This document shows positions 42,307-51,720 of a stretch of 64,000 bases of DNA, piece by piece. Below the pieces are notes generated by a model. It saw only the letters and a list, made by a program, of their open reading frames with translations, made no database searches and was not told the DNA's origin. A program made the position numbers and the translations under genes. Numbering within the stretch: the first letter of the stretch is position 1; the number at the start of each line of letters is the position of its first letter. Source of the DNA: JANWVO01 sp964458495 (GTDB lineage: Bacteria; Acidobacteriota; Terriglobia; Bryobacterales; Bryobacteraceae); NCBI GenBank assembly GCA_964458495.1, contig CAYWJB010000009.1, positions 124,001-188,000 of the forward strand, in the 5' to 3' direction.

Positions 42307-44790
42307 ATGAAGCGCGACACGCTCATCGATTTCTTCCAATCCATCGTGGCGCAGAAGGGCGTGTGCCTTGTCTACGACGACGGCATCCGCCCCCGCTCTT
42401 ACACCTACGAACAGCTCGGCGCCGCCGCCCGCCGCTTCGCCCTGCGGCTGGCGGAAGCCGGCGCCGGGCGCGGCGACCGCGTCATCCTCTGGAGTGAAAA
42501 CCGCCCTGCCTGGATCGCCGCCTTCTGGGGCTGCCTCCTCCGCGGCGCCGCCCTCGTCCCCATCGACGAGAAGCACTCCCCCGACTTCCTCGCCCGCGTC
42601 GTTCGCATCACTTCGCCGAAGGCGATCCTCGTGGGCGATGCTGTCCGCCTCGGCTCTCCTCCTCCGGGCATCCCCGTCTGGCGTCTCGCCGATCTCGATT
42701 GGAGCACCCCCGCGCCCGAGGCGCCCGCCGCCGAAATCTCCGCCGCCGACACCGCACAGATCCTTTTCACGTCCGGCGCCACCGCCGACCCCAAGGGCGT
42801 TGTCATCACCCACCGCAACATCCTCGCCAACATCGTTCCCGTCGAGCTCGAGATCCGCAAATACCTCCACTACGCCCGCCCCTTCCATCCCATCCGCTTC
42901 CTCGATCTGCTCCCGCTGAGCCATATGTTCGGACAGGCCATGGCCGCCTTCATCCCGCCCATTCTCGGCGGCACGGTCGTTTTCCTGCGAACACAGGATC
43001 CCCGCGAGATTGTGCGCCAGATCCGCACCCGCCGTATCAGCGTCCTCGTCTCGGTACCCCGCATCCTCGAGCTGCTCCGTGAATATATCCTCGCCGTCAC
43101 CCCCGAAGCCGCGGAACCCGCGCCGCCCGGCGAGAGGTTCTGGCGACGCTGGTGGCGCTACCGCCGCGTGCACCGCCTGTTCGGCTGGAAGTTCTGGAGC
43201 TTCATCGTCGGCGGCGCCGCGCTCGACGGCGCGCTCGAACAGTTCTGGGGCAAGCTCGGCTTCGCCGTCATTCAGGGCTACGGCCTCACCGAAGCCGCGC
43301 CCATCGTCACTCTGAACCATCCCTTCCACGCCCGGCAGGGCTCGGTGGGCAAGCCCATCGCCGGCGTCGAAATCCGCATCGCCCCCGACGGCGAGGTGCT
43401 GGTTCGCGGCCCCAACATCACGTCGGGCTATTTCAATGACCCCGAAGCCACCGCCGAAGCCTTCGAAGACGGCTGGCTTCATACGGGCGACGTCGGCGAA
43501 CTGGACGCCGATGGACGCCTCTACATCAAGGGCCGCAAGAAAGAGATGATCGTCTTGCCTGACGGCCGCAACGTCTTCCCGGAAGACGTCGAAAAGATCC
43601 TGAACTCGATCCCCGGCGTGCGCGAATCCGCCGTCGTCGGCGCGCCGGGCCCTGGCGGCGAATCCGTCCATGCCGCGCTCGTCCTCGATCCCGGCACAAG
43701 CCCTGAAGCTGTCCTTCGCGAGGCCAATGCAAAGCTCGAAGAGCACCAGCGCATCCGCTCCTTCACTCTGTGGCACGATCCCGAATTGCCCCGCACCGAA
43801 GGCACCCGCAAGCTGAAACGCCGCCTGGTCCGGCAGCACGTCGCCGGCGGCGCGAAGGAAACCGCGAAACCCAGGGCGGAAGATCCCGTCGCTGCGATCC
43901 TCGCCCGCTATTCCGGCGGGCGCGAGCTCTCGCCCGAAGCCTCGCTCGAAGAACTCGGCCTCACCTCGCTGGACCGAATCGAACTGATGGTCGCTCTCGA
44001 ACAGCAACTCGGCCGCACGCTCGACGAAAGCTCCTTCGCCTCCGCCCGGACTGTCGGCGATCTGCGCAAGCTCGAATCGGCGCCGCCCGCGCCGCCTGCC
44101 GGGCCCTTCGAGTTCCCCCGCTGGAGCCGCTCGCGCTGGGCGCGCTGGCACCGCGTCTTCCACCTCAACAGCTGGGCGCTCTGGCTGGCGCGCCTCTTCG
44201 CCTGGGTTCGGGTCGAAGGCCGCGAAAACCTGGCCGGTCTCGAACCGCCTGTGCTCTTCGCTTCGAACCACCAGGGCTACTTCGACACCCCCGTGCTCTT
44301 CATCGCCATGCCATGGAAGTGGCGCCACCGCCTCGCGCCCGCCATGCGCAAGGAGTTCTTCGACGCCCACTTCCACCCCGAGCGCTTCCCCTGGTGGAAG
44401 CGGCTCACCAACTCGCTCAACTACTTTCTGGCATGCCTCGTCTTCAACGCCGTGCCCGTTCCTCAGCGGGAAGCCGGCGCGCGCGAGGCTCTCCGCTATC
44501 TGGGCGAACTCGCCGGCGAAGGCTGGTGCCCGCTCATCTTCCCGGAAGGCAAACACAGCCGCGACGAATCCATCCTTCCGTTCCTGCCGGGCATCGGCAT
44601 GATGGCCGCGCGCCTCGGCATCCCCGTAGTTCCCATCCGCATCCGCGGCTCCAACCGCGTGCTCCATCCCGACTGGAAATTCCCGCGCCCGGGATTCGTC
44701 CGCGTGAAGATTGGCAAGCCCGTCCGTCTCGAGGGCGAAGATCACGCCCAACTGGCGCGCCAGCTGGAAGAGATCATCCGCTCAATGTAG
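42307..44790 (+). CDS. AMP-ligase / acyl carrier / PlsC acyltransferase fusion
   Basis: 827 aa, three domains. (1) AMP-forming acyl ligase, residues 1 to about 510: P-loop TSGATADPKGVV near 155, YGLTEAAP near 327, and DGRLYIKGRKKEMIV with the hinge Asp near 400. (2) Acyl/peptidyl carrier domain about 530-600 with the phosphopantetheine Ser in LGLTSLDRIEL. (3) PlsC 1-acylglycerol-phosphate acyltransferase about 620-827 with SNHQGYFDTPV and FPEGKHSRDES. The enzyme could activate a fatty acid, load it on its own carrier and transfer it to a lysophospholipid. Start 42307 or 42301. Confidence 0.9.
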   Translation: MKRDTLIDFFQSIVAQKGVCLVYDDGIRPRSYTYEQLGAAARRFALRLAEAGAGRGDRVILWSENRPAWIAAFWGCLLRGAALVPIDEKHSPDFLARVVRITSPKAILVGDAVRLGSPPPGIPVWRLADLDWSTPAPEAPAAEISAADTAQILFTSGATADPKGVVITHRNILANIVPVELEIRKYLHYARPFHPIRFLDLLPLSHMFGQAMAAFIPPILGGTVVFLRTQDPREIVRQIRTRRISVLVSVPRILELLREYILAVTPEAAEPAPPGERFWRRWWRYRRVHRLFGWKFWSFIVGGAALDGALEQFWGKLGFAVIQGYGLTEAAPIVTLNHPFHARQGSVGKPIAGVEIRIAPDGEVLVRGPNITSGYFNDPEATAEAFEDGWLHTGDVGELDADGRLYIKGRKKEMIVLPDGRNVFPEDVEKILNSIPGVRESAVVGAPGPGGESVHAALVLDPGTSPEAVLREANAKLEEHQRIRSFTLWHDPELPRTEGTRKLKRRLVRQHVAGGAKETAKPRAEDPVAAILARYSGGRELSPEASLEELGLTSLDRIELMVALEQQLGRTLDESSFASARTVGDLRKLESAPPAPPAGPFEFPRWSRSRWARWHRVFHLNSWALWLARLFAWVRVEGRENLAGLEPPVLFASNHQGYFDTPVLFIAMPWKWRHRLAPAMRKEFFDAHFHPERFPWWKRLTNSLNYFLACLVFNAVPVPQREAGAREALRYLGELAGEGWCPLIFPEGKHSRDESILPFLPGIGMMAARLGIPVVPIRIRGSNRVLHPDWKFPRPGFVRVKIGKPVRLEGEDHAQLARQLEEIIRSM

Positions 44791-44794
44791 TAAG

Positions 44795-46420
44795 ATGCGC
44801 CCGAGGAGGGCTGCCGTGGCTCTGGCGGCAGTGCTGGCTCTCGCTGTTGTTCTGCCCCCTGCGGCACAAAAGGGCGGAATCCGGGCGGCGCAAAGCGCCT
44901 ATGAACAAGGGATCCGCCTGGAACAGGGGGGACAGCTCGAAGAAGCGCTGGCGGCGTTCTCCGAGGCGCTCCGGCTGAATCCGAAATCCTCTGCCGCCCT
45001 CCGCCGCCGCGCCGCCGTGCTGTTGCAACTGGAACGGCCGGAAGAAGCGGAGAAGGAACTCGCCCGGCTGCTGGAGTTGAACCGCTCAGACCCGGAAGCC
45101 ATCCGGCTTCAGGGCGAACTGCGGCTCCGCCGCGGGGACGCCTCCGCTGCGCTGGAGGCCTTCGATCAGTGCCTGAAGCTCGGCCACGAAACTTCAGCCG
45201 TGCAGCGCGGGCGCGGCCAGGCACTGGCCGCTCTGGACAGACGCGAGGATGCCCTGTCGGCGCTCGGCCGTGCCATCCAGCTGAGGCTCGACGATCCGCA
45301 GGCTTGGCTCGCCCGCGGCCGCCTCCTCGCCTCTCTCGGCCGCCACCACGACGCCATCGAAGACTTCGACCGCGCCCTCGCTCTCCAGCCAACGCTCCTG
45401 GATGCGCTCTTCGAGCGGGGCCGCTCGCAGGGCGACGTAACCCGCTTCGACCGCGCCATCGACGATTTCACAGCCGCCCTCAACGCCGCGCCTCCGCGCT
45501 GGGCGCGCCGCAGCGAAGCCTTCCTCCTGCGCGGCGCCGCCCGCGAAGTGCTCGGCGACACCCGTCAAGCCCTGGCCGACTACAGCGCCGCCATCGAAGC
45601 GCGCCCGGACCTCGTCCGCGCCCTCCTGCTCCGCGCCGACCTTTACAGCCGCCAAGGCCTGCACGAACTGGCGCTCGCCGACCGCAACCGCGCCGTCGAA
45701 CTGGAGCCTGCCAGCGCCGTCGCGCTCGTCGCCCGCGGCGGTTCGCTCCACGCCCTCGGCATGCACGAACTCGGCCTGAGAGACCGCACGCGCGCCATCG
45801 AACTGGAACCGCAAAACCCGCTCGGCTGGCACGCGCGCGGCGCCGCGCTCTATTTGCTGGGACGCTATGAGGAAGCCCTGAAAGACCTCGAAGAAGCGCA
45901 ACGCCTCAGGCCCGGCGACGGGGACCTGCGGACTTTCGTCGCGCAGGTCCGCACCGCCGCCGACGCCCGCCGCATGGCCGCCTCGCCCGCTGCCTCGCCC
46001 CCGCAGCGTGAGCCAGGCCCAACCGTTGCGCCTCCCGTTCCGGAGCCGGCGAGCGCGCCCTCCCGACCGCCCTCGCCGCCGGATCCTCCCGCAACGGCGC
46101 CAAAGCCGTCCGCGCCTGCTTCGCCAACAAAAACAGAGCCTGCCCGCGACGCGCGCCTCCGCGCCGAAGCCTGCCACAGGCAAGGCAGGCGTCTCCTCGA
46201 GGAACAGCGCTTCCAGGATGCGCTCGATCCCCTCACCTGTGCCGTCACGCTCGATCCCGGCTCCGCCCTGGCATGGAACGCCCGCGGCTACGCGCTCCTC
46301 CGCCTCGGCCGCTACAAGGAAGCTCTGAACGACTTCGACCGCGCCCTCGCCCTCAAGCCCGATTACGAAAACGCCCGCCGCAACCGCGAGGCAGCCCTGC
46401 GCCGCCTCCCGAGCCCCTGA
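44795..46420 (+). CDS. Secreted TPR-repeat protein
   Basis: 541 aa. ATG 44795 gives a signal peptide with basic n-region (RPRR) and hydrophobic core; GTG 44816 with GAGGAGG upstream is an alternative. About ten TPR units run through residues 35-390 (for example EQGIRLEQGGQLEEALAAFSEALRLNPKSSAALRRRAAVLL). A long Pro/Ala-rich linker (about 400-455) follows, then two more TPRs at the C-terminus. The linker lets two TPR blocks bind separate partners. Probably periplasmic. Confidence 0.82.
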   Translation: MRPRRAAVALAAVLALAVVLPPAAQKGGIRAAQSAYEQGIRLEQGGQLEEALAAFSEALRLNPKSSAALRRRAAVLLQLERPEEAEKELARLLELNRSDPEAIRLQGELRLRRGDASAALEAFDQCLKLGHETSAVQRGRGQALAALDRREDALSALGRAIQLRLDDPQAWLARGRLLASLGRHHDAIEDFDRALALQPTLLDALFERGRSQGDVTRFDRAIDDFTAALNAAPPRWARRSEAFLLRGAAREVLGDTRQALADYSAAIEARPDLVRALLLRADLYSRQGLHELALADRNRAVELEPASAVALVARGGSLHALGMHELGLRDRTRAIELEPQNPLGWHARGAALYLLGRYEEALKDLEEAQRLRPGDGDLRTFVAQVRTAADARRMAASPAASPPQREPGPTVAPPVPEPASAPSRPPSPPDPPATAPKPSAPASPTKTEPARDARLRAEACHRQGRRLLEEQRFQDALDPLTCAVTLDPGSALAWNARGYALLRLGRYKEALNDFDRALALKPDYENARRNREAALRRLPSP

Positions 46421-46430
46421 ATTGCCGCGC

Positions 46431-47489
46431 TCACGCCGTCAGCCGCAGAATGAACCGCTCCATCACCAGCCGGTCGTCCGGGCGCGCGGACTTCATCGCA
46501 CTGTCCGCCTCGAAGATCGCCCGGATCCCCGCCGCCAGTTGACCGGCGCCGAACCGCGACGCCGCCGTGTGAATCTGCTCCGCCCGCGAGCGCCACATCG
46601 GCACCCCCAGCCGCTGAAAGTAGCCCTGCACCTCCTGCGCCGAGCGCAGCTTCTGCTCTCGCGCCGCCAGCGCCATCCGGAACACGCCCTCCAGGAACAT
46701 CAGCGCCAGCGGCAAGTACTCGCCGGCGCGGATCAGCAGATCCAGCAACTGAAGCGCACGCATGCGGTCGCGCCTCGCCAGCGCGTCCACCAGCTCGAAC
46801 ACTGTGGACTCCTCCGCGTCCGGCACCAGCGCCGCGATGTCTTCCGCCGTCACCGCGCGCTCTGCGCCGCAGTACAGCGCCAGCTTCTCGATCTCTGACT
46901 CGATCCGCACCCCGTCTGCAGCCGTCACCGCCGCCAGCAACTCCGCTTCGCGCCGCCCGAGCTTCAGCCCGCGCTCCCCTGCCAGCGCCAGCGCCAGTTC
47001 CTGCGCCTGCCGCACATCCAGCCGCCGGAACTCGACCACCGCCGCCCCCGCGTAGAACTTCAGCAGCCGCTCCATCCGCGCCTTGTCCTCGCCCTCGAAG
47101 TCCCAGCGCCGCGCATCGAACACGAGCGTCACCCCCGGCGGCGGGTCCTTGGCCAGCTGCGCGATCATCTCCGGCGCGCCCGTCTTGCTCTCCGTCCCTT
47201 CCTCGTCCTGCCCGCGCCCCCGCGGCAGCGCCGCCTCCGCCGACGCCACCCAGATCAACCGCCGCGGAGCAAACAGCGAGAACGACCGCGCATCGTCCAG
47301 CGCTTCGCCCAGGGAAATCTCCTCCAGGTCGTGCCGCACGAAGCCCTGTTCCCGCTCGTCCTCTCCCAGGCACTTCCGCAACAGCGCTTCGCGGCACCGC
47401 CGGCGCAGGCAGCCTTCCGGCCCCGCGAACAGCAGCACCGCCGGCGGCGCCTTCCGTTCCAGCTCGCGCAAAAACTGTTCCGGCGTCAT
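46431..47489 (-). CDS. holA: DNA polymerase III delta subunit
   Basis: 352 aa, the usual size. N-terminal AAA-like domain without a Walker A nucleotide site (LLFAGPEGCLRRRCREALL); the LIWVASAEAALP and VTLVFDARRWDFEG strands; the C-terminal helical collar with FELVDALARRDRMRALQLLDLLIRAGEYLPLALMFLEGVFRMALAARE is diagnostic. Opens the sliding clamp during clamp loading. Follows lptE by 4 nt, the conserved lptE-holA pairing. Confidence 0.92.
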   Translation of the reverse strand: MTPEQFLRELERKAPPAVLLFAGPEGCLRRRCREALLRKCLGEDEREQGFVRHDLEEISLGEALDDARSFSLFAPRRLIWVASAEAALPRGRGQDEEGTESKTGAPEMIAQLAKDPPPGVTLVFDARRWDFEGEDKARMERLLKFYAGAAVVEFRRLDVRQAQELALALAGERGLKLGRREAELLAAVTAADGVRIESEIEKLALYCGAERAVTAEDIAALVPDAEESTVFELVDALARRDRMRALQLLDLLIRAGEYLPLALMFLEGVFRMALAAREQKLRSAQEVQGYFQRLGVPMWRSRAEQIHTAASRFGAGQLAAGIRAIFEADSAMKSARPDDRLVMERFILRLTA

Positions 47490-47493
47490 CGCG

Positions 47494-48009
47494 TCAAAAC
47501 GCCTCGAGAATCGAACTCACCACCTGCCGCGCCACCTCGCGGCTCAGCCGCTCCAGCGCCGTGGCGCTCTCGTCGAAATACTGCGCCTGGTCGGTGGCGA
47601 TTTCATAACGGCCGCGAAACTCATAGTTCTCCCGCTCGAACAGAACGTTGCCCGTCGCCCGCTCCACCAGCTTCACGTCCAGGAACACATGCACCTGCAC
47701 GCCGGAAGCCCGCCCCGTCCGCTGGTCGAACAGCGTCGGAAAACTGAAGTAGTTGCGGACCGTGCCGTAGAGCACCGCGTCCGCCTCGTTCGGGTCCGCC
47801 ACCACGCGGTACCTTGTGCGCGTGAGAAACTCGCGCGTGATCGCCCCGGGCAACTGGCTGGTCAAACGATACCGGGGGCTCGCGTTTCCGAAAGCCGGGA
47901 TTGCGATCGTGTGCAGCGTCGAAGGCAGCAGGTCCGCGCGCCCGCCCACGTGATAGCCGCAGCCGGCCAGCACCAGCGCCGCCAGGCACGCCGCCGCGGC
48001 ACGCTTCAC
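47494..48009 (-). CDS. lptE: LPS-assembly lipoprotein LptE
   Basis: 171 aa. Lipobox LVLAGC followed by GYHVGGRADLLPSTLHTIAIPAFGN and RLTSQLPGAITREFLTRTRYRVV, the LptE/RlpB pattern. Plugs the LptD beta-barrel and helps insert LPS in the outer membrane. GTG start overlaps the Asd-like stop (GTGA). Position next to holA is as in many Gram-negatives. lptD is not in the window. Confidence 0.85.
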   Translation of the reverse strand: MKRAAAACLAALVLAGCGYHVGGRADLLPSTLHTIAIPAFGNASPRYRLTSQLPGAITREFLTRTRYRVVADPNEADAVLYGTVRNYFSFPTLFDQRTGRASGVQVHVFLDVKLVERATGNVLFERENYEFRGRYEIATDQAQYFDESATALERLSREVARQVVSSILEAF

Positions 48010-49028
48010 TTCGCATCCCTCCCGCGCACAAGCAGCCCTGCCGTCAGCAGCGCCGCCTCCGCATGCGCCCGCAGGTTGTCAAACGCCAGCCAGAACCATG
48101 CCGCCTGCGGCGCCGAAAGATCCTCGGAGATGTCGCTCACCGTCAGCCCCACCTGCCCCGCCACAGCCACGTTGGAGGCAGGTTCCGCCCCCGCACGGCG
48201 GATGTCGATCCCCGCCTCCTCCAGCAGATGCTCCAGCGCGCCCGCGGAAGGGCGCTTCGCGAACTCCACCCACACGTTCATGCAGTAGCCGTGGAACACC
48301 GGCGCCTGAATCAGGCGCACGGAGGGCAGAGGCACGTGCCGCGCGCCCAGCAGCGTCGCCAGATGACGCTCGATCCGCGCCGCCGCCTCGCCCAGCGCGC
48401 GCGGCGCGCCGCTGCCGTAGCGCGGCAGCAGGTTGAAGCTCACCTGCGCATCGAACACCTCTTGCGGCGCCGGGCGGAAGTTCAGCAGGCTCAGCGTCTG
48501 GTTGTGCAGTTCGTCGATTCCCGCCCGCCCCTGCTGGCTCACCGGCTCCAGCACCGTCGCCACCGCCCGCACCACCTCGTGCCGCGCGTGCAGCAACACC
48601 AGCAATCTCGCCAGCGCCACCGCCGCCGGATGCGCCAGCGTGTGGATCGCCTCTCCGGCCGCCGGCGCTTCGCCCGCCTCCAGCAGCGGCGCCCGCAGCC
48701 GCGACTCCGGCAGATCCTCAAACTGCCCCGTCAGGTCCACCAGCGCCGGACGGTTCGAACACTCCCGGGCCAGCGCCGCCGCCCGGTCATTCGCTTCCCG
48801 CTCGCCGCACAGCAGCAGCACGTCGGCCGCTTCCACCAGCGTCCGGTCCAACGGATGCATCACCTCCAGGTCGTCGTCTTCGCCCTCCGGGGCCGACACA
48901 ATGTGCTCGCCCGCACGGCTCGAGGCCAGGTGCAGCCTCACGGGCAGATCCTGCTCCTCCACCAGGTCCCGGATCTCGCGCCCCAGGATCGTCTCGCCGC
49001 CCACCAGCAGCCAGTCGGTCTTACGCAT
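48006..49028 (-). CDS. Asd/ArgC-fold protein, probably catalytically dead
   Basis: 340 aa, the length and domain order of aspartate-semialdehyde dehydrogenase. Dimerisation-domain features are present: VLEPVSQQGRAGIDELHNQT, then VSFNLLPRYG and QAPVFHGYCMNVWVEF. The segment that should carry the catalytic Cys (normally P-N-C-S) reads IHTLAHPAAVALARLL with no Cys, and the active-site His (GHS) is replaced by GYC. The nucleotide loop is GGETILGREI. It therefore looks like a structural or regulatory paralogue rather than a lysine-pathway enzyme. Embedded between pssA and lptE with overlaps. Confidence 0.75.
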   Translation of the reverse strand: MRKTDWLLVGGETILGREIRDLVEEQDLPVRLHLASSRAGEHIVSAPEGEDDDLEVMHPLDRTLVEAADVLLLCGEREANDRAAALARECSNRPALVDLTGQFEDLPESRLRAPLLEAGEAPAAGEAIHTLAHPAAVALARLLVLLHARHEVVRAVATVLEPVSQQGRAGIDELHNQTLSLLNFRPAPQEVFDAQVSFNLLPRYGSGAPRALGEAAARIERHLATLLGARHVPLPSVRLIQAPVFHGYCMNVWVEFAKRPSAGALEHLLEEAGIDIRRAGAEPASNVAVAGQVGLTVSDISEDLSAPQAAWFWLAFDNLRAHAEAALLTAGLLVRGRDAK

Positions 49029-49929
49029 GACCCGCTCCGACTCCGGCGCCGGGCCTGGCCGCCGCGGCCGTGCCGCGCCGGAAGAGGCCCCCGATCCGCA
49101 CTACGATCCCGCTGCCCACATACGCCGTCGCCATCGCCAGCAGCACGGGCTGCGAGAAGTTCCAGATCAGGTAAAACAGCATCCCCAGCAACACGACGCT
49201 GCGCGGGCTCCGCGGGCTCAGCAGGTTGATGTCCTTGAAGCTCCGGTAGCGCCATGTGCTCACCATCAGGAAGCTCAGCAGCCCGAGCAGCAGCGCCCAC
49301 GCCGCGCTCAACGGCCACCACACCAGCGGCTGCGAGCCCGCTGCGTAGACCACCGCCGCCACCATGCCCGCCGCCGCCGGAATCGGCAGCCCCACGAAAT
49401 ACTTCCGGTCCGGATGGCCCGGATTCCGCGGCACGGGGTTGGTGGCAATATTGAAGCGCGCCAGCCGCATCGAGCCGCAGCAGACGAACATGAACAGCAG
49501 GAAATAGCCCGCCTGCAGCACGTACTTCCGCACCTCCGGCGGCGCCGCCGGGTCCAGGAACTGGAATCCGTACACGAACGCCAGCACCGCCGGGGCGATG
49601 CCGAAGCTGATCACGTCCGCCAGCGAATCCAGCTCCCTGCCAAAGTCCGACGTCGTGTTCGTCAGCCGCGCGATCCGCCCGTCCAGCCCGTCGAAAAACA
49701 CCGCCACGCCAATGACCTTCGCCGCCAGCTCCCAGTGCGGGTTCGGCCCCAGGTGCCCCGCCCCCGCCCAAAGCGCGCCTTCGATCGACTTCAGAATCGC
49801 CAGGACCCCCAGAAACAGGTTGCCCGCCGTGAACAGCGTCGGCAGCGCGTAAGCCGCCCGCCGCGGGCGCCGCTCCGGCGACTTCGGATCGATCAACTTC
49901 TCCCGCAGGTTCATGCGCGGCGTCATCAT
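49021..49929 (-). CDS. pssA: CDP-diacylglycerol-serine O-phosphatidyltransferase
   Basis: 302 aa. CDP-alcohol phosphatidyltransferase motif D-G-x2-(G)-R-x-A-R...G-x3-D-x3-D seen in FDGLDGRIARLTNTTSDFGRELDSLAD (about residues 78-104), with about eight TM helices. FIAPAVLAFV-like and MRLARFN blocks match PssA (membrane type II). Makes phosphatidylserine, the substrate of the adjacent psd. Overlaps the Asd-like start by 8 bp. Confidence 0.92.
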   Translation of the reverse strand: MMTPRMNLREKLIDPKSPERRPRRAAYALPTLFTAGNLFLGVLAILKSIEGALWAGAGHLGPNPHWELAAKVIGVAVFFDGLDGRIARLTNTTSDFGRELDSLADVISFGIAPAVLAFVYGFQFLDPAAPPEVRKYVLQAGYFLLFMFVCCGSMRLARFNIATNPVPRNPGHPDRKYFVGLPIPAAAGMVAAVVYAAGSQPLVWWPLSAAWALLLGLLSFLMVSTWRYRSFKDINLLSPRSPRSVVLLGMLFYLIWNFSQPVLLAMATAYVGSGIVVRIGGLFRRGTAAAARPGAGVGAGHA

Positions 49930-49936
49930 CGCCTCA

Positions 49937-50542
49937 TCACTCCCTCGGCGTTCGTTCCGCCAGTATCGACTCGCCCGCGCGCACGCGCTCCCCTTCGCGC
50001 ACTCGGACCCGCCACTCCGGCCCCAGATGCACGTCCACGCGCGACCCGAAGCGGATCAACCCGATCCGCTCGCCGGCGGTCACAAACTCCCCCGGCTGCT
50101 TGTAGCAAATCACCCTCCGCGCGATCAGCCCGGCAATCTGCGAAAACTTCACCACGCCTTCCCGCCCGTCGATCACCACCGTGTTCATTTCGTTCTGCAC
50201 GCTCGCCTCGTCGCGGCTCGCCACCAGGAACTTCCCCGGCTTGTACTCCACCTCCACCACCTTGCCCCCCACCGGCGCGCGGTTCACATGCACGTCGAAT
50301 ATGTTCAGGAAGATGCTGACCACCGTCTCCCTCGGGCCCGCCTTGATCCTCACGATCTTCCCGTCGGCGGGCGACACCGCATACGGGCCCTGCGGCGCCT
50401 CGCGCTCCGGATCGCGGAAAAACCACAAACAAAACAGGGCGAAAATGTAGAATGGCGCGCCCGCCCACGGCACGAGCAGCCACCCCAGCAGCGCGCCCGC
50501 AGCGGCCGAGGCCAGCGCGAAATACAGCCCTGTGATTACCAT
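49937..50542 (-). CDS. psd: Phosphatidylserine decarboxylase, short form
   Basis: 201 aa, of the short class near 200-220 residues. Two N-terminal TM segments, VSPADGKIVRI, IFLNIFDVHVNRAP (catalytic His region) and the C-terminal self-cleavage site RFGSRVDVHLGP, where Gly-Ser yields the pyruvoyl prosthetic group. Converts PS to PE in the inner membrane. Start at MVITGLYFAL; the upstream frame is Arg-rich shadow. Directly upstream of pssA (7-nt gap). Confidence 0.93.
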   Translation of the reverse strand: MVITGLYFALASAAAGALLGWLLVPWAGAPFYIFALFCLWFFRDPEREAPQGPYAVSPADGKIVRIKAGPRETVVSIFLNIFDVHVNRAPVGGKVVEVEYKPGKFLVASRDEASVQNEMNTVVIDGREGVVKFSQIAGLIARRVICYKQPGEFVTAGERIGLIRFGSRVDVHLGPEWRVRVREGERVRAGESILAERTPRE

Positions 50543-50561
50543 CGCAGTTCCGGGTCCCTTC

Positions 50562-51716
50562 CTATTGTCCCAGATGGCGCGCAAGGTGGGCCAGAAGCGC
50601 GATCCGCACCGGCGACGCATCCGCAACGATGCACTCGTGCGGCGCATGCGCCCCCTCCCCGGCGCCCCCCAGCCCGTCCAGCGTCGGCACCCCCAGCGCC
50701 GCCGTGTAGTTCCCGTCGCTGCCTCCCCCCGTCGCCGACTCCTCCAGCTCCACCCCCAGCCGTTCGCGCGCAATCTTCTGCGCCAGCCGGAACAGCCCCG
50801 CCACGCCGCGCGTCCGCTCCATCGGCGGGCGGTTCAGCCCGCCCTCCACCTCCAGCCGGCACCGGCGGTCCACAACCCGCAAGCTCCGGAACTTCCTGTC
50901 AAGCCGCGCCGCATCCCGCATCCTCGCCACCCGCACGTCCACCACCGCCTCCGCCTCGTCCGGTACCACGTTCGATCTTGATCCGCCCCGCACCACGCCC
51001 GGATTCACCGTCAGCCCCCGCTCAAGGTCCGTGAACGCCGCAATCCGCTCGATCTGCCGCGCCAGCTCCACGATCGCGTTCGCTCCCGCGGCGAAGTCCA
51101 CGCCCGCATGCGCCTTGCGCCCTGTCACCCGCACCCGGTACGCGCCCACACCCTTGCGCGCCGTCTTCGGCTTCCCCTCCAGCCCTGTGCCAGGCTCCAG
51201 CACCAGCGCCGCCGCGCTCGCCCGCGCCAGCTTCTCCGTGTGCGCGCGCGACTCCATGCTGCCAGTCTCCTCATCGGAGACCACCCATAGCTCCACCGCG
51301 CGCTGCACAGGCACGTCCAGCTCCCGTAACAGCCGCATCGCGGTCACAAAGAACGCGAGCCCGCTCTTCATGTCCAGCACGCCCGGCCCGTAGATGCGGC
51401 CGCCTGACTCGCGCCACGGCATCGTGCGCAAGGCGCCGGCCGGCCACACCGTGTCGCCGTGGCCCACTGCCAGCAGCCCCGGGCGCGCCTTGCGCCGCCT
51501 GCCCGGCAGCCGGAAGCTCAGCAACAGGCACTTGCCGGCGCCCGGCATGCGGATGAGCCGCGCCGTGGCGCAGTCTCGCGTCTCTTCCGCCAGCAGCTCC
51601 ATGAAGCGCGTCACCGCCGCCGCGTCCTCCGTCGGCGACTCGCACTCCACCAGCCGCCTTAAGAGGCCGCGCGCCTCCGGCCACGCCGCATGCGCTTTCG
51701 CAAGGATCTCGTCCAT
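50562..51716 (-). CDS. M20 family metallopeptidase (carboxypeptidase G2-like)
   Basis: 384 aa. Zinc ligands and catalytic residues: GHGDTVWP (His/Asp), YGPGVLDMKSGL (bridging Asp), SDEETGSMES (Glu pair) and the late AHAPHECI His. A dimerisation domain sits between. Substrates may be peptides, N-acyl amino acids or glutamate-conjugates. No signal peptide. A TATTCT box 8 nt upstream of ATG 51716 overlaps the fabZ promoter. First gene of the M20-psd-pssA-asd-lptE-holA run. Confidence 0.88.
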   Translation of the reverse strand: MDEILAKAHAAWPEARGLLRRLVECESPTEDAAAVTRFMELLAEETRDCATARLIRMPGAGKCLLLSFRLPGRRRKARPGLLAVGHGDTVWPAGALRTMPWRESGGRIYGPGVLDMKSGLAFFVTAMRLLRELDVPVQRAVELWVVSDEETGSMESRAHTEKLARASAAALVLEPGTGLEGKPKTARKGVGAYRVRVTGRKAHAGVDFAAGANAIVELARQIERIAAFTDLERGLTVNPGVVRGGSRSNVVPDEAEAVVDVRVARMRDAARLDRKFRSLRVVDRRCRLEVEGGLNRPPMERTRGVAGLFRLAQKIARERLGVELEESATGGGSDGNYTAALGVPTLDGLGGAGEGAHAPHECIVADASPVRIALLAHLARHLGQ

Positions 51717-51720
51717 CGTT

